Shown here piece after piece: positions 24,119-41,992 of a stretch of 64,000 nt of DNA. Both the position numbers and the translations under genes were made by a program. Source of the stretch: Halichondria panicea (Eukaryota; Porifera; Demospongiae; Suberitida; Halichondriidae); assembly GCF_963675165.1 (NCBI RefSeq), contig NC_087387.1, positions 2,841,501 to 2,905,500 of the forward strand. The letters run 5' to 3'. The notes below the pieces were generated by a model. That model saw nothing but the letters and a program-made list of their open reading frames with translations. It was not told the DNA's origin and searched no databases. The first letter of the stretch is position 1. The number at the start of each line of letters is the position of its first letter.

Positions 24119-24700
24119 ATTATGGATGACAAATTAGCAAACAAAAAGGACATAGTTTATGTGTGAGCCAGCCATTAAATTAAGCTACCAAAAACTGCTA
24201 TAGATCTACTAATTCAATATCCTTTTTTTGTCCTACCAAAAACCACCTGCATGCAATAGGCCCCCCCAGTTATTTTTTCTTGAACATCTGCCTATTAATT
24301 TTGTTCTCATCATAAACCTCCAAGCTGGCAATCTTAGGTTAGGGTTTTAAAGTGTAACATTAGCAATCATTATCATGCAATTTGTATTTCAGAAAGTTTA
24401 TATAATGATTATTACCAAACACCAAAATAATAAAAATTTAATTACAAAAAAATTCTGATTTATTAAAATTATTATTATTTATCAGAGTCTAACGTGCCAT
24501 TTACTGCAATTATTGCTGTGCAATAATAAGTTATTATTGTGGAACAGCATTAATTTTCTATATAGCTCTCACAATCCAGGTGTATACATAGCTTAATACT
24601 AAATTTCAATCTCCTTTTTGCGACCAGAGTCACATGCAATTCAGCCAATTATATAGCACAATTATAATGCCTTGCAAATTTACGTTAGTGGGTATTAGCT

Positions 24701-27156
24701 AGCCACTCCTGGTATCAGATCTAGATCTAGTAGGTTTTGGGTTTAGAGCTTGCTGACCTATATAATGTAATGTCTTAGTCTTTGACTCGCTCAGCCTCAG
24801 TCCTGCCTGCCGTAGGCAATGATAGTTTTAAATCCCATGCGCATGGCACATAAAAAATTATATTCCCAATGCACATGAGCTTGACTAAAAAATTTAGTCT
24901 AATGATTATATGTGCCATGATGTGTACCTGTATCTTAGAGTGCAACGGTTTGAACTGCCGTTTGGTACAAACCCAACACACCCTGGCCTAGTGAGTGACT
25001 AGTCTTAGGTCTTCTTCTTAAATTACTTGAACCTATACTTTGACGAGCAGGTCACCTTTTTATTCTGGGAACAGGAGTATACTTGATGATGACATAGCCG
25101 AGCTATACATTCGCTCTACAGTACTGTAGTTCCTACTTTCTAACTTAGGTCAGCAGTCAGTGTGACATGACAGAACAACGACCTTTGTGTGAGGTCATCC
25201 CTTTTAGAGACTGCACGATTTTTATGTGGGGGCACAGTAGCTAAAAGTGATAATTTGCAGCAGCAATAACACGAAGGGGCTATTTATCACAAGAATAATA
25301 AGGGCGCAGCAAGCAGTAGTAACTCTTGATTGTCACACATGATCATCAATTTTGACCTTGTCCAACCTCCTCTGTACTTAGATTATGTCAGCCATAAATC
25401 CTGCAATCTGATTGGCTACAGTTAGTGTTCTATCCAACTTAGAAAATCCTTAGAAAATCATGTACCGTATAGCGTTTAATTTTCGCTATTTTCATGGGTT
25501 AGCAATACTACTTTGCTAAGATTGAAGGCGTGACCTGGAGTGCTTCCAGTAAGCAGTCAACCCAAGAAATTTATTTAACGAAATGCTTTTAGAGGCCATT
25601 CCACAAAATTTAAGTGCTATGTTGTAAAGAAGACCTTGATTTAAGGCGACCCTCCAACTACGCGCCAGATACCCTCGAGCTAAGGCAATTTCTGACCCCT
25701 CTAAAAGTAGTAACTGCGTAGACAATTGTTGCGCCCTAAATAGAGGTAAAATGTAACCACATCCTAGCCGGGGATCTACCCCACTGGAAAATATATCTTT
25801 ATAGCAGCCTGAAATCGAGGCAAGTAGACTAAGCTAAGCTACTTCTAACTAGATGCGACCCTCTTAAATATGTGACACCAGGACTTCAACATAATTTTTT
25901 AACCTTCAAAAGAAACGTTGCCTTATATCGAGGTATTACGGTAGCATAGATAATTGGCTATAAAGCCCCCTGGACATTTCTTAGCACTATATAAATTCAC
26001 TTGTTTTTCTTCTTCGCAAACGTAAATATTAAAAAAGCACCTTACTTTGAATTGACAACAGAAAGGGGATTCAGGTGGCATATAGGATGTAATTTTGAAA
26101 GGGGGAGGGGTTCGGGTTAGCTAAGGGAAAATAACAAAAATTAGGGCGTTTCCACATCCGGTGCCGTATAAGCCACCTGATCCCAGAAACGGTTATAGGT
26201 CTACAGGAGGTTAACGTAAACCTATATGTACATGACAGGCTTTGGGAAAACAGCCCAATTATTGGTACATGGTATTGAGCATGTACATACATGATTGACT
26301 GCATGGAGGCCCTATGGGTATCCTTGCATAGCGATATAGCATAAATAGCATACCTGACTAGACTGTACTGAAGAGAAGATAAGAGGTCTGAGCTGTATAT
26401 ATATACACTGTAGCTAGTTGCACACCAGGCACAGCGGAGTCACGTGCGAAAATAGCTATTAAATTAACCTCGATTCCAGGCCGACTACATGTATTTAGCC
26501 TGGGACCGAGGCTACTATAGTAGAGAGGCAGTCGGCGCTATTTTTCTGTCGAGTCAGCAGTTTTAAAGAGAGGCACTGACCATGTCAACTAGGATATGAG
26601 CAATTTGACTTCTTCCTCACTCCAAGCTGTACAACATTGATCACTGCACCTGTTTCTGATTTAACCTTAGTCTAAGGATTCTCTTAGCCAAAATACTAAA
26701 TCTACAGAGATGAGGCTTCTCTTCCTGGATTGAACAGGAGTTTGGCGTGTAGGTGATCCTCAGGATCTTTTACTGCTAGAGCTCTAGCTCTTGACATAAT
26801 AACCGCAGGGAAACACGGATTGTACTTCGAGGGTGCTTCGTTTCCAATCCCCCTTTTTCCTTTATTTATGGTATATAGCAGTGTATGAATCGAATGGAAC
26901 CGTATAATTATATAGATCTAGCATTATTATCTTCATTCTGCATTGGATGTTTACTGTACGTATAACTTGTGAAAAAAACAGAAATCAAAATTTAATAACA
27001 GACTGAACATTACAACAATGTTCTAACGAAGTTGCCACGAAAGTTTGTATCATAATTATACAATTAAGCTTCATATACCTATACCAGCAGATTCTGCTGT
27101 GTATACGTTCACAAGACTATCTCATTGTCAATCTGTTACGATTATAATTAATAGCT
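24701..27156. other. Intergenic, no confident gene
   Basis: No exon chain is recognised. The stretch contains a degenerate MITE of the 'taccgtatagcg...cgaaatgctttt' kind around 25460-25740, a hairpin of the CCTCGATTCCAGGCC type at 26466-26517, and one unexplained open stretch on the minus strand (see 26702-26876). It ends at the stop codon of the propeller/EGF gene. Confidence 0.5.
26702..26876 (-). other. Unexplained coding-looking stretch
   Basis: On the minus strand an open frame of about 55 codons without an early ATG ends at TAG 26702-26704. It includes MSRARALAVKDPEDHLHAKL and ends REASSL. The composition looks protein-like, with charged residues, but I do not recognise the family. It lies about 280 bp beyond the stop of the upstream propeller/EGF gene. 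It may be a transposon-derived or gene-fragment relic, or chance. Confidence 0.25.
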
Positions 27157-31863
<4,707 letters not shown>

Positions 31864-32558
31864 TGTCTGTTATTTTGATCCACAGTTTCTTAATACTTAT
31901 TGGTGCATATAATTATATTGCAGTGGCTCTGCTGTGCATGTTTTATACACACGTCTTGCCACAAAGTTATTTTAATTGATTAATAAGCATCCTGCAGAGA
32001 TTCCTGTGCCAAAAATCTAGGTTAGTGGGCGTGGCCTGTCCTGCAAGTTAGCTCTGGCGATTTGGCCGACTAAAATACGGCTGAAGGTGAGGGTCACCAG
32101 ATTAAATTTTCAATAATTAATTTTGTTGCTCATAACCCTTTTTCCCGGCCTATTGACGAAAAAATCACCGTTTAGCCTATTTTTCTTTAGTTTGGGCAAA
32201 AGCTATATCTTTGGTTTGGGACAGTAATAATGGCTAATAATCCTGCCTAGCCTCTTCCAATTTTTGCTTTTATATTAGATCTATTGGATAGGGAACAAGG
32301 CTATCTTCAGCCCTGATTTTTTGGTGTGAGACTACAACCGACCAATAATAGTGATATTGGCACATGTTATCTAGATCAAGCTGAGTTGTCACTTTTATTC
32401 CGATATAAAAGAAAAAACTCGGCCTGGGTGGAAGTACGCCACACCCACATGGTGTCTCTGCACATGCGCACTTGCAGGAGTTGCAGCTTCAGCCACTCCC
32501 ACTGAACACACAACAAACCATAGGGGCCGGGGACAAACAAGGAACAAGCACTTGAAGA
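31864..32558. promoter_or_regulatory. Intergenic between divergent propeller gene and sulfatase copy 1
   Basis: About 695 bp between two divergent start codons must hold both promoters. Near the sulfatase start, the word CTTCAGCCACTCCCAC (about 32488-32503) is conserved before all three sulfatase copies (also near 42411 and 51491), which makes it a candidate proximal promoter element or simply 5' UTR carried by the duplication. The mid part holds an AT-rich repeat ('gtgagggtcaccagattaaa') also seen in sulfatase introns. Confidence 0.5.
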
Positions 32559-35500
32559 ATGGCTTTTGTGTGGATGTGCAGGCTCACTTGCTTGATCTTG
32601 CTAATTGACTATGGAGCATCTAAGGCTATGGCCAAGCCTAATATCATTCTGCTCTTTGCAGATGATGTGAGTTATTGTATTATAAATTTAGGGAGTTAGC
32701 CCTGAACATTAAAGCTTTTGTGCAGTGTGGCAGTACGTCACTTTTAACAATGATTTTTTAGCAGAGTGATTTGTATTTTACAGCTACCCTGTTAACGGGT
32801 GTATGCCAAGATGTATGTGTATAACTTGCAACTGACCTGTGTCAAGAGAAATCCAACAGTATAAATAGAGATGCTCGGAAACATATGGTTGTCGTACAGG
32901 CTATAATAATTATACCCAGACTTTCACACAACTCAATAGGGATGTATAATTATACTAATAACATGCTGTTTGCAGTAGTTGTCTGTTTTATATAGATCGA
33001 GGTCAATGAAGAAGCTTCTGGAAAAATCCCATCACACAACTCCTTCCTTTTCCAGAATTGGCTCAGTATGCAAATCTAGTTGGGACTAGGCCTTGGTAGA
33101 TCATGCCGTCATGATTTTTAGCGTAATAGGCACAATTTTTGGGCGAGAATTATGCTGGTATAATGCGTACCTTTATCAGTAGGCAGGCTTTGAAACACAG
33201 GTCAGTACCATCATGATTCTAGGCTATAGTGTTCATATAATTTATGTTGTGCTAGCTGGTGGTTTACGCTAAATTAGCTGGGCTGCCATCATGGATCCCT
33301 TTACAAACCCCACCAACCTTAGTCTCCTACCAGTTTTCTAAGGTAAAAATGTGGTCCACTTACTTTTAGACGCTGAGGAGCTCGTATGATATAGTTCGCG
33401 GTTTAGTGCATGATCGCGACGGTAGCTCAGCTTGCCTGCTGTATTTTGGTATACGTTATAATGAGTTCAAATTTGTATGTACAGTGAGGATTATAACAGT
33501 CTGTCATCGGTCAAAAACCAACCAAATGGCTCGAATGACAGGCCCACCATCAGCTTGAGCTGACACTATGATCAACCAAATATACTGAGCTGGCTAGATA
33601 ATGTAATCTAAAGAGCATACGCGCTATAAAATATAAATTTATCTGCCACGTGTAAGAAAAGTTTAGCCATTTAATAGCTAGTTATTGGTGCTACTGTAGC
33701 TCTTTTAGTGCTAGCTAGTACAAAGAGAAAGAGAAGTAACAGTGACTATCTTTAAGCAGTGGCAGTCTCAGATCTCCTTGAATATACTTAATAAGCCCAA
33801 AAAATCGATCAGTGACACACCTCGATGGTAAGGCACTTTTCCCACGTAGATCTTAATTATCAACTAAGTATCTAAGCAGTGTTAGTGTAATTACAAATAC
33901 AGTTACTGCAGGCCCTGTAATTATACAGGCTCCAATATACATATAATGAGGATTATAATTTTTCCTTCTAGCTGACATTTGTCTGACCATGCTGCAAAAC
34001 GATCGGTCATTGACTTTATATGCTAGGTCAGCATGCATCTCGAAAATTATAACAGTAAAAAGTTTTATGAAAACGTTTGTAAATAATTCAATGGCTTAAT
34101 TGTAGTCAAGCCTCGAAGCATAGTTTGCGCATGTGCACTAGTATCTAATGAGTTAAACAATTTTTGTCGGTGTCCATGTGATTTACTGATAAGAAACCTA
34201 CAGGAACTTGTAGTACCCTCGCCAGGATACTAAATCAGTGTCTTTAAGCTTCTAAATCTCAGAGACACCGACCTCCAAAAAGTATCTACCGTAAAAACTC
34301 GATTTAAAGCGACACTTTTAAATAATTACGTTTTGCGCAAAAAGTAAAGTTTTAATGTACACAAAAATATGGTGCTATAATTATGGGCGAAATGTCCAAG
34401 TGTTGCTTATTAGAGGGTCGCCTTAAATCGAGGTTTTACGGTAACTATTAGTATAATTAATAGTATGGCTAAGAGTGCAATATGGGATTAATAGCACGAG
34501 TAACAAGCAATGGCAAGGATACTAATTGCACGAGGCGTAGCCGAGTGCTATTAACCTTGCCAGTGCTTGTTATGAGTGCTATTAATCCCTTATTGCACGA
34601 GTAGCCATACTATTGATTGTTAATCGTTTGTGACAAAGTTTTAAGGACATTTTTAGCTGCAGTTTCAGTAAAGAAATTAGCCGCGGCCGTTATTCGAACG
34701 TGCAGTCATCAAGGCAGTAATTGCACGTCGTTATTAACGACGTGCAATTACTGATACGCGATTAATCACTGTACAAATAATAGGACAACATGCGATTATT
34801 ATATATAGTGAGCCAATTCAGTAGAAAATGTAATATGAATTCTTGACCTTCTTTTACCTTAATTTACCCTATAGTGGTAGAATAATAACATGCGAGCATT
34901 TATTTATATATTTCCTCGGTTAAATGCTGCGTTTAGTACAGACCTCGAATAAAAGCCAATTGATTGTTCTCTACAAATTAATGCATCATGGTAGCCGCTC
35001 GCATAAATAGCATTAGTTAGTATCACATGTACATTTTTAGTACTACGGTATAATAGCTCCAAACATAAACAAGTTAGAGGAGAGGAGTGGATAACTACTG
35101 TAGAGCGGCATAGCAATAATGTCTGTGGACTGCAGTATCCATGCAGGGTAGACTGTACATTAAACCGTATATGTGGCCAATGTTTACAGCCCTTTGGGTT
35201 GTGTGAAAGTCTGTGGACTGCAGTATCCAGGGTAGACTGTACATTAAACCGTATATGTGGCTGATCATCAATACATTCACAGGGTGATGACTATAGCTTA
35301 ATTTGCATACATTTTCTAGCTTGGCTATGGTGATTTGACAATGTATGGCCATCCAACCTCAACTAATCCCAACTTGGAGAAAATGGCTTCTGAAGGCCTA
35401 CTTTTCACTCAGTTCTACTCGGCTAGTCCAGTGTGCAGTCCATCGCGAGCTGCTCTGCTCACAGGACGATACCAGACTCGCAGTGGAGTATATCCCGGAG

Positions 35501-38500
35501 TGTTTGGCAGCAACAGCGTTGGAGGTGTGTAGCAAACAGTCATATTATCAGTGTAAGGTGTTATATAATTATATGAAGATGAAGAATGGTAAGGTATTGC
35601 ACGTATATTTAGCGACGAACCAAGACTTAGCGAATCTAGGTGAGGGTCGCCAAATTAATAATCACCAATTATATCAAGATACATTCTCATGTGATTATTA
35701 TATAATTTTCACCAAATGTACCCGCTATATACGGTATATTTATGCCTCAAGGCGTAGCCACCACAAGGAATACGATAAAGCTGACTCTGTGTGTGTCTGT
35801 CGATCTGTCTATCCCAGCTCTATAAGTGTTGCAATGCAACAAAAACTAACAGCTTCTTATAGGCTTCTAGCCACATTCTCTTGGCTGGGATAGCTGTTTG
35901 TTAGCTACACAACGTCTAGAGTCAGAAAAGCTGCAAAGCTATACTGCCAGAAGCAACATCCATTGTGAACTCTGACATAATTATTTGCAGATCCACCCCC
36001 TTTTTTAATTTTATTCATTGACAGGAAATGCACAATCTCATAATCATCTATGCTTCTATCCTTGAAGATCATCTTTATTTATTATCAGAAAGCAAAACAT
36101 GCCTCAAGCCAGTAAGCACTTGGGGTATTAGTAAAACCAGTAGGTTTTACATAGGATTGGCAGTGGGTTTGCCTGTGTTTAGCAATATTTCAATTATTTT
36201 GACTCATGTTCAAACTGTTCTATCTCTGCAGGGAAAGGCCACATCAAGAAACTGGCTGAACAGATAGTTTATTTAGCCTTTTCTCTCTTTGTATCTCTCA
36301 TTTCATAATCCATAAACATTTTAATGAATGAATATTTTCATTTTAAAAATTGCACTATTTCGACGTTTCACCGCTCTTTGTCTGACTGACTAAGTAAGTA
36401 AGTAAGTTTCTTGCCCAGCATTTACTCCAAGTACAGCCATCTCCAGGACATTCTGCACAGGGTTTCCAAACGACTACAACCTGGATTACAAAGCGCTTCT
36501 TCAGATTTGCGATTGCTTCCACGAGGCAGATGACCTCTCAGTCTCTATTTCTCTTACCTAGACAATTCCGCCATCTTTAATGACTCAGCAATTGCTTTGT
36601 GGCCAATAATAATAGATAGGCGTGGCTAATAAACGGTGCGCCTAAAATCAGTGCAGCAGTGCTTTTCCAGAGCCTGAGGTGTTCCTTTTCTTCACACTGT
36701 TTAGCTCTAGCTCCCTTTCTCTGACAGGCATGCTATATGCACTGGCTAGATATCATGCTCTTAAAATGGCTGTCATTTAATACTGATACGCAAATTCAAC
36801 ATAATTATCAAGCAATAAATTATTACTCATTATACTATAATTATTAGTCCAGAGATATTCGAGAAGATATCTGATTAGTCCTGTCTTCTAGTTCTTGTAC
36901 TGCCTCTTGACGTTCCACTTATGCATGTCATGATACGTAAACTGTACTGAAAAAGAAAGGGAATCCGACTAGAAAAACATTTGCAATGTGAAAAATTGCT
37001 AGGATTGGCCAGGGGAACCACAAAAAAGCGTGGGAACAAGAAATCAGACGAGAGCATAACTCCAATCCGTTACAACGTCATGAACATGTACAATACATAG
37101 TATATTAAATAATAGACTGTGTTCCAGATCCACCTATCAGCTTCCATCCACCACATCATTCCATGCAGTCACCAGTACGGTCTGTGCATGTTACTACGCA
37201 TGGATGGACTGTGTGTACCTGTGCTCAACACTGCATGTATTAGGAACATCAATTCATCACAAATCATCATGATTATGTGCCCCACATTCTAAAATGGATG
37301 TATAATAAATATATATAGGGATTGGTCATCACTCCACCAGTAAAAATTGCGTGGCATATTGGCTGGGAAAACATGGGAAAACTACCAGTATACATGTGAT
37401 TGACGTTGTAACGGATTGGAGTTATGCTCTCGTCTGATTTCTTGTTCCCACGCTTTTTTGTGGTTCCCCTGGCCAATCCTAGCAATTTTTCACATTGCAA
37501 ATGTTTTTCTAGTCGGATTGTCTTTAGTTTCTGGTCAGATTTAACAGTGCCTATATGCCAAACTGATGGGATTGTCTGATTATCGTCCTATCATGTTATG
37601 CTAGAACATAATGCAATTGTAGGACTTCCTTTGAATGAGACTACGATAGCTGAGGGCCTAAAGGCTGAAGGCTATAACACCAGTATCATTGGCAAGTGGC
37701 ACCTGGGAGTAGGCAAGGACAATGAGTATCTCCCAACAAGACAGGGCTTCGACTCGTATCTGGTACGACTTTTATTTGTACTGTATTTTAGTATTGTTTG
37801 AATCTTGTTTTAATTTACAGGGAATACCATTTTCTCATGACATGTGCCCGTGCTTGATATGCTTCTATCCCAATGCGCCTTGCTTTGATAAGTGCCGAAC
37901 AGGTAAGTTGTATGTATTATTAGTATGTACGGTATATCTTATTGTGGCATTCCCACTGCTTTTATAGGAGAGTCTCCCTGCCCTCTGTTCCAAAATGAGA
38001 AAATAGTCCAGCAACCAGCAGACTTTCTTCAACTGACAGAAAATTATGTCAAGGGAGCAGAGTCATTTATCAAAACCAATGCCAGTATGTTAGCATCACA
38101 ATGCACCACAGAATTCTGCAGTTTAACATCATGCAGCCCTGCCCCTATTATAGCATTACAACTCCTCTTTTATATAATTATACAGACCAGAAGGCGCCAT
38201 TCTTTCTGTATATGGCTTTCCAACACACCCATCATCCGCAATTTGCCAGCAAGACTTTCACCAACTCCAGTGTGCGAGGCAAGTTTGGGGATGCTCTCAA
38301 TGAACTGGACTGGGCTGTGGGACAAGTATTCCAATTTATTGAAGACGCCGGGATAAAAGATAACACGTTTGTCTTCTTTACTTCTGATAACGGGTGAGCA
38401 GTTGTGTTAAGGTTACGATAAACAGTTTGCTCATTAATTATTCATGAGCTAGATCTAGTGATCTTTTCCAGCTAGAATGAGCTGGAAGTCCAGCTGAAAC

Positions 38501-41500
38501 GCAGTAGTCATTTCATGGCTCGAAAATAGACACTTTTAATAGATAGCTTAGGTGCAGTCTACTGTAGCTGAACTATATGCAGGGCCACACGAAGAGATAT
38601 TAAAAAAAAAGCCTACTGAAAGCTCACAATTAAGAGGCTGTTTTCTTTGGCTCTGTCAGCCATTTTAAGTACATATTTTTGTTTTGTGAGAGTTTCCTGG
38701 CCTGGAACGAAAAAACGCTTCGTGTAGCCCTCCAGAATGGTAAGAAGCATCCTATAAGAGCAAGAACACTGAGCTAGAAGTATTTTTGGAAGCATAAAAT
38801 GACTACTGGTTTGTGTTGTTTCTAGTAACTTGATGATATCGCTCAGAACTTCCACTGAAAAATGTTTTGAAGATTGATACTTCTCATACGATTGATACAC
38901 TGATATATTTATCATGTATGTGCTTCAAACTTCTCTCATGGCATTTATAGTTTCACAAAAATCATTAGAAATCATGAATATTCATGAGCAAACTGTTTAC
39001 CATAACCTTAAGCTCCTACCTAATTCGTCTATGTAAAATCTGTCATGATAATGTAGTATACTCACATGTAGTTTAGAAGTGTTCGCTATTCGGGGTTGCA
39101 AGTATAGTTAGATAGTAAAAGCAGAATTAAGGTACAAAGCATACTGTCAGCTATAACGAGGGGTCCGCTATTAACAGAGTCTGTTATCCTTTTACACCCT
39201 ATCAAATGTTACCCTCCAGACTCATTCCCCCCATTCCCCCCACCGACACACCGCCAACATTATTGTAGCCAGAAAAGTTTCGCTGCTATAATTATAAGCA
39301 ACTACTATAGAGGTATAAATAGCACATCTTGACTGATTGCCCTGACAAGTTATCTTAGCATAATATATTTTGTTCTGCCGTCAGGCGCGTGATATTGGTT
39401 GGACATTAAAAATCCCATGCAATGTCCTTAGTAATAATTATGTAAAAATTGAGGGTTTAGGAAAAGTAATGCTTAGCTCGTAAAATAGAAGCTACATGTA
39501 TATATATTTATTTATTTAGGCCTGCAGCTCTTGTACATTGAACAAAGACACATGGCTGATATGAGATATATTAATGTGCATGTGCATTACTATGACCTTT
39601 AATTGACCTTCAATATTTGCATGCGAGCAAGTAGTTTAATGGCCGGTCGAATAGGCTAATTGCTCAGAAATTGACTGGTGACCTACTGTTATTTATACCT
39701 CTGCTCAAACTACCCATAGTTATTTTTTTACTGTTACCCTAAGCTACAGATGCACTAAATTAATTAAGCACATGAGATTTAGCACTTTGCCCTATTCAGA
39801 CCATCCCTGACGAGGCAAATTCGTGGTGGTAATGCTGGCCTCCTGAGGTGTGGTAAGGGAACAACCTGGGAAGGTGGACAGAGAGTGCCAGCCGTTGCTT
39901 GGTGGCCGGGTATGATCAGGACAGGAAAAACAATGGAGGTATAATATTTTGTTTTCAGCACTTCTTCCATAAGCTTTAAAACTCTTATTCAGCATATATT
40001 ATTTTGCTTTCTGGACGGTTTCTTTATTAAAGTTACATGTACAGGAAGTATCTATATAGTATGGTCAAAACATCATCTTCAGTTTTGTCTATTATGCCTC
40101 GAGGCGTAGCCGCACGAGGGATACGGTAAAACTGACTGTGTGTGTCTGTGTGTCTGTTCCAGCTGTAACTGCTCAACAGTTGCAATGCGATGAAAACTAA
40201 CAGCTTCTATAGGATTCTAGCCACGTTCTCTTGGATTTTGATTCGTGGATTAGCAAACTAAAGCTTCTTTCTCGAGTTATGGCTATAGTTTGATTCACAT
40301 TGAAGGCTGTTATTGCAGTCTCTTCAGAAGTTTTCATAGCATCATCTGCTCGCACAAACTTTCTATTGAACAATGAGTTAGCCTTGCACTAAAGTGCTAG
40401 CTTTTTGTTAGCTACAAGAGTCAGAAAAGATATGTTAAAGCAGCTAGCTATAGTAGCCATTAGTTTGTGAACTTGATCTCTTTGCAGACATGCCCTTTAA
40501 TTATTCCGCGCTTATCCCCACATGTTAGAGAATCCAGTGGCAGAGTCAACTTACTTCTTTTTCTTGAGGTCCTGGGATACTTTTATTTCCATTCTGCTTC
40601 TCTCCTATAATGACTGTGTGGAATTCACAATTAACAATAATGACGTAACATTATACCTCTTTACCTCTTCTAATAGTTTTTGAGCGAAAGCAAAACAACG
40701 GTGAGAGGCATTAGCACAGCGTAGCTTGCACGACTCGTTTATAATAGTACTGTTACAAAGGTATCGAGCTATACCTGCACACGGTTTGTCGCACAATAAT
40801 GTATAATTATAGTTCAGATCATGAACGCTTTTGCTCACTTTGCAAGTCTTGAATTTAGGTTGCTGCAACAGTGGATGTTTTTCCTACACTGATGAATCTA
40901 GTAGGAGGGAAACTGCCCAATGTTGCTATGGATGGGGTGGATATGGCTCCAATTCTCTTCAACAACCAGAAGGTACTTAAACTGTGACATGTGTTAATTC
41001 AATGTGTGTCAATCACTTCCGGCTTGCAGAGCAACAGAGATTTCTATATCCACTATCCTACAAACCCAGACAAGACTCATGGTGTCTATGCTGTCAGGTG
41101 GCAGCAGTACAAGGCACACTATTACTCTCATGGGTGAGTTCTATATTACACGGTTGTGCTCAGTGCAACAGGCCTATTACTGTATTGCATGAACTAACAA
41201 GTGTACATCTACATTTAGCTGAAAAGATTTCAAATCATCATTCTGGATAATTTTTTTGCAGTCTGTCCATTCCTCTTTTATCAGATTCAATTTTTGTATA
41301 GAGGGCTGTGTCCAGACTTCTACCCTGATACGGTATGTCGTGGCAACTACTCCCTTCACTCATACGACCCTCCCCTTCTTTATAACCTCCATAACGATCC
41401 TAGTGAGATCTATGCACTGGATGTTAAAGAGTACACTGATGTTATGAAAGAAATTGAAATGGTGAGTGCATGTGTATGGTATAACTATGGAAGTCTTACC

Positions 41501-41992
41501 GTATGTATACTGTGATTTGCATGCAGCTCGCTTGGAATAAACAAAAACAGCTTACATAAGACCTTCGATTGAGTAGTGCCATGATTTACTTTTATGTAAA
41601 CTGTTACACTTCTTAATCTAAGGCGCGTAGATTGCCACTGGTTATATAGTAGTTTGTTGCTAGCCATGCATGATGTTATGATACATTATGTGTGTTGAAT
41701 CTATATACGTGCATGTTATACTTGTAAATTTTGCTCTTAATACTCCACAACCCTACTACCAATATTGGTACTGTCACCAATGTGATTTGTCTGAGCAGGC
41801 ATGTTTAACGTTTCATTTTGTGTATTTCAGGTGAAAGCCAACTTTGAGGCAGGTATGGTGTGGGGAGAAAGTCAAATGGACAGAGGAAGGAACTCATCCT
41901 ATGACCCGTGTGCCAAGCCTGGCTGCACTCCATTCCCTGCCTGTTGTACCACTAACTCGTTCATTGATCCAAATATGAGCTTACTTGTGTAG
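32559..41992 (+). CDS. Arylsulfatase A-like protein, copy 1
   Basis: Eleven exons: 32559-32666, 35320-35524, 37623-37762, 37821-37902, 37968-38084, 38186-38393, 39800-39938, 40859-40972, 41030-41133, 41302-41461, 41831-41992. The total is 513 codons (512 aa). It starts with a signal peptide followed by [17 protein letters not shown], which holds the metal-binding Asp pair. The sulfatase signature [12 protein letters not shown] has the cysteine that is converted to formylglycine at about residue 75. Further catalytic residues are in GKWHLG (K129, H131), [12 protein letters not shown] (285-287) and [13 protein letters not shown] (K306). The SDNGP...[19 protein letters not shown] block and the cysteine-rich [11 protein letters not shown] segment match the ARSA branch. 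The expected reaction is hydrolysis of sulfate esters on sulfolipids or glycans in lysosome or outside. The extra insertions in introns 2 and 6 are transposons. An AATAAA lies at about 42233. Confidence 0.93.
34437..34790. mobile_element. Inverted-repeat element in sulfatase 1 intron 1
   Basis: The stretch carries inverted words, GGGATTAATAGCACGAGTAA and TGAGTGCTATTAATCCCTTA, and ends with the palindromic ACGTCGTTATTAACGACGTG. Matching text is at 20860-21125 ('caataagggattaatagcacgagtaacaagcactggcaag', in part), so this is another dispersed non-coding family. Precise ends are not fixed. Confidence 0.5.
36962..37519. mobile_element. Foldback element with identical 119-bp arms
   Basis: The arms 36962-37080 and 37401-37519 are exact reverse complements over 119 bp as far as I can compare, with a 320-bp spacer. 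They begin AATCCGACTAGAAAAACATT and end TTACAACGTCA. Copy 3 reads straight from 'aagcacttgg' to 'attgtctttag' in the corresponding intron, so about 1.4 kb including this element is extra in copy 1. Identity of the arms implies a recent insertion or conversion. Confidence 0.8.
38411..39007. mobile_element. TTAA-specific non-autonomous element in sulfatase 1 intron 6
   Basis: A 597-bp element has inverted ends GGTTACGATAAACAGTTTGC and GGTTATGGTAAACAGTTTGC. It is flanked by TTAA on both sides (38407-38410 and 39008-39011). Copy 3 has the empty site 'gttgtgTTAAgctt' at about 55724-55737 and copy 2 a similar one. TTAA duplication is the habit of piggyBac-like elements. The interior has no transposase frame. 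Confidence 0.85.

Larger units (their letters stand above)
15400..24700. repeat. Decayed long-period repeat array
   Basis: Recurring blocks are spread through this region in the same orientation. The marker GCCAGCTAGGGGACACCC (or a close variant) occurs near 15802, 18188, 20331, 22578 and 23591. It is followed each time by 'attgtgggtcaggaagctc', 'cccacaaacataaattccca' and 'acatactttcccaagacttg' blocks. A second marker, TCGAGGCCTGTACAAT-like, recurs near 17370, 19347, 22040 and 23390. The spacing is mostly near 2.0-2.4 kb, with one shorter interval. This suggests an old tandem or segmental array interrupted by MITEs. No gene is recognised inside except the NHL fragment. Confidence 0.7.

Noticed and set aside
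35345..35893. 182-codon open frame on plus strand
   Set aside because: It overlaps sulfatase 1 exon 2 in another frame and then runs into intron repeats. The same shadow recurs at copies 2 and 3 with different ends.
36370..36600. Possible exon or structured RNA in the sulfatase 1 intron insertion
   Set aside because: Frames are short and broken, and a GTAAG-repeat tract imitates donors. No supporting motif was found.
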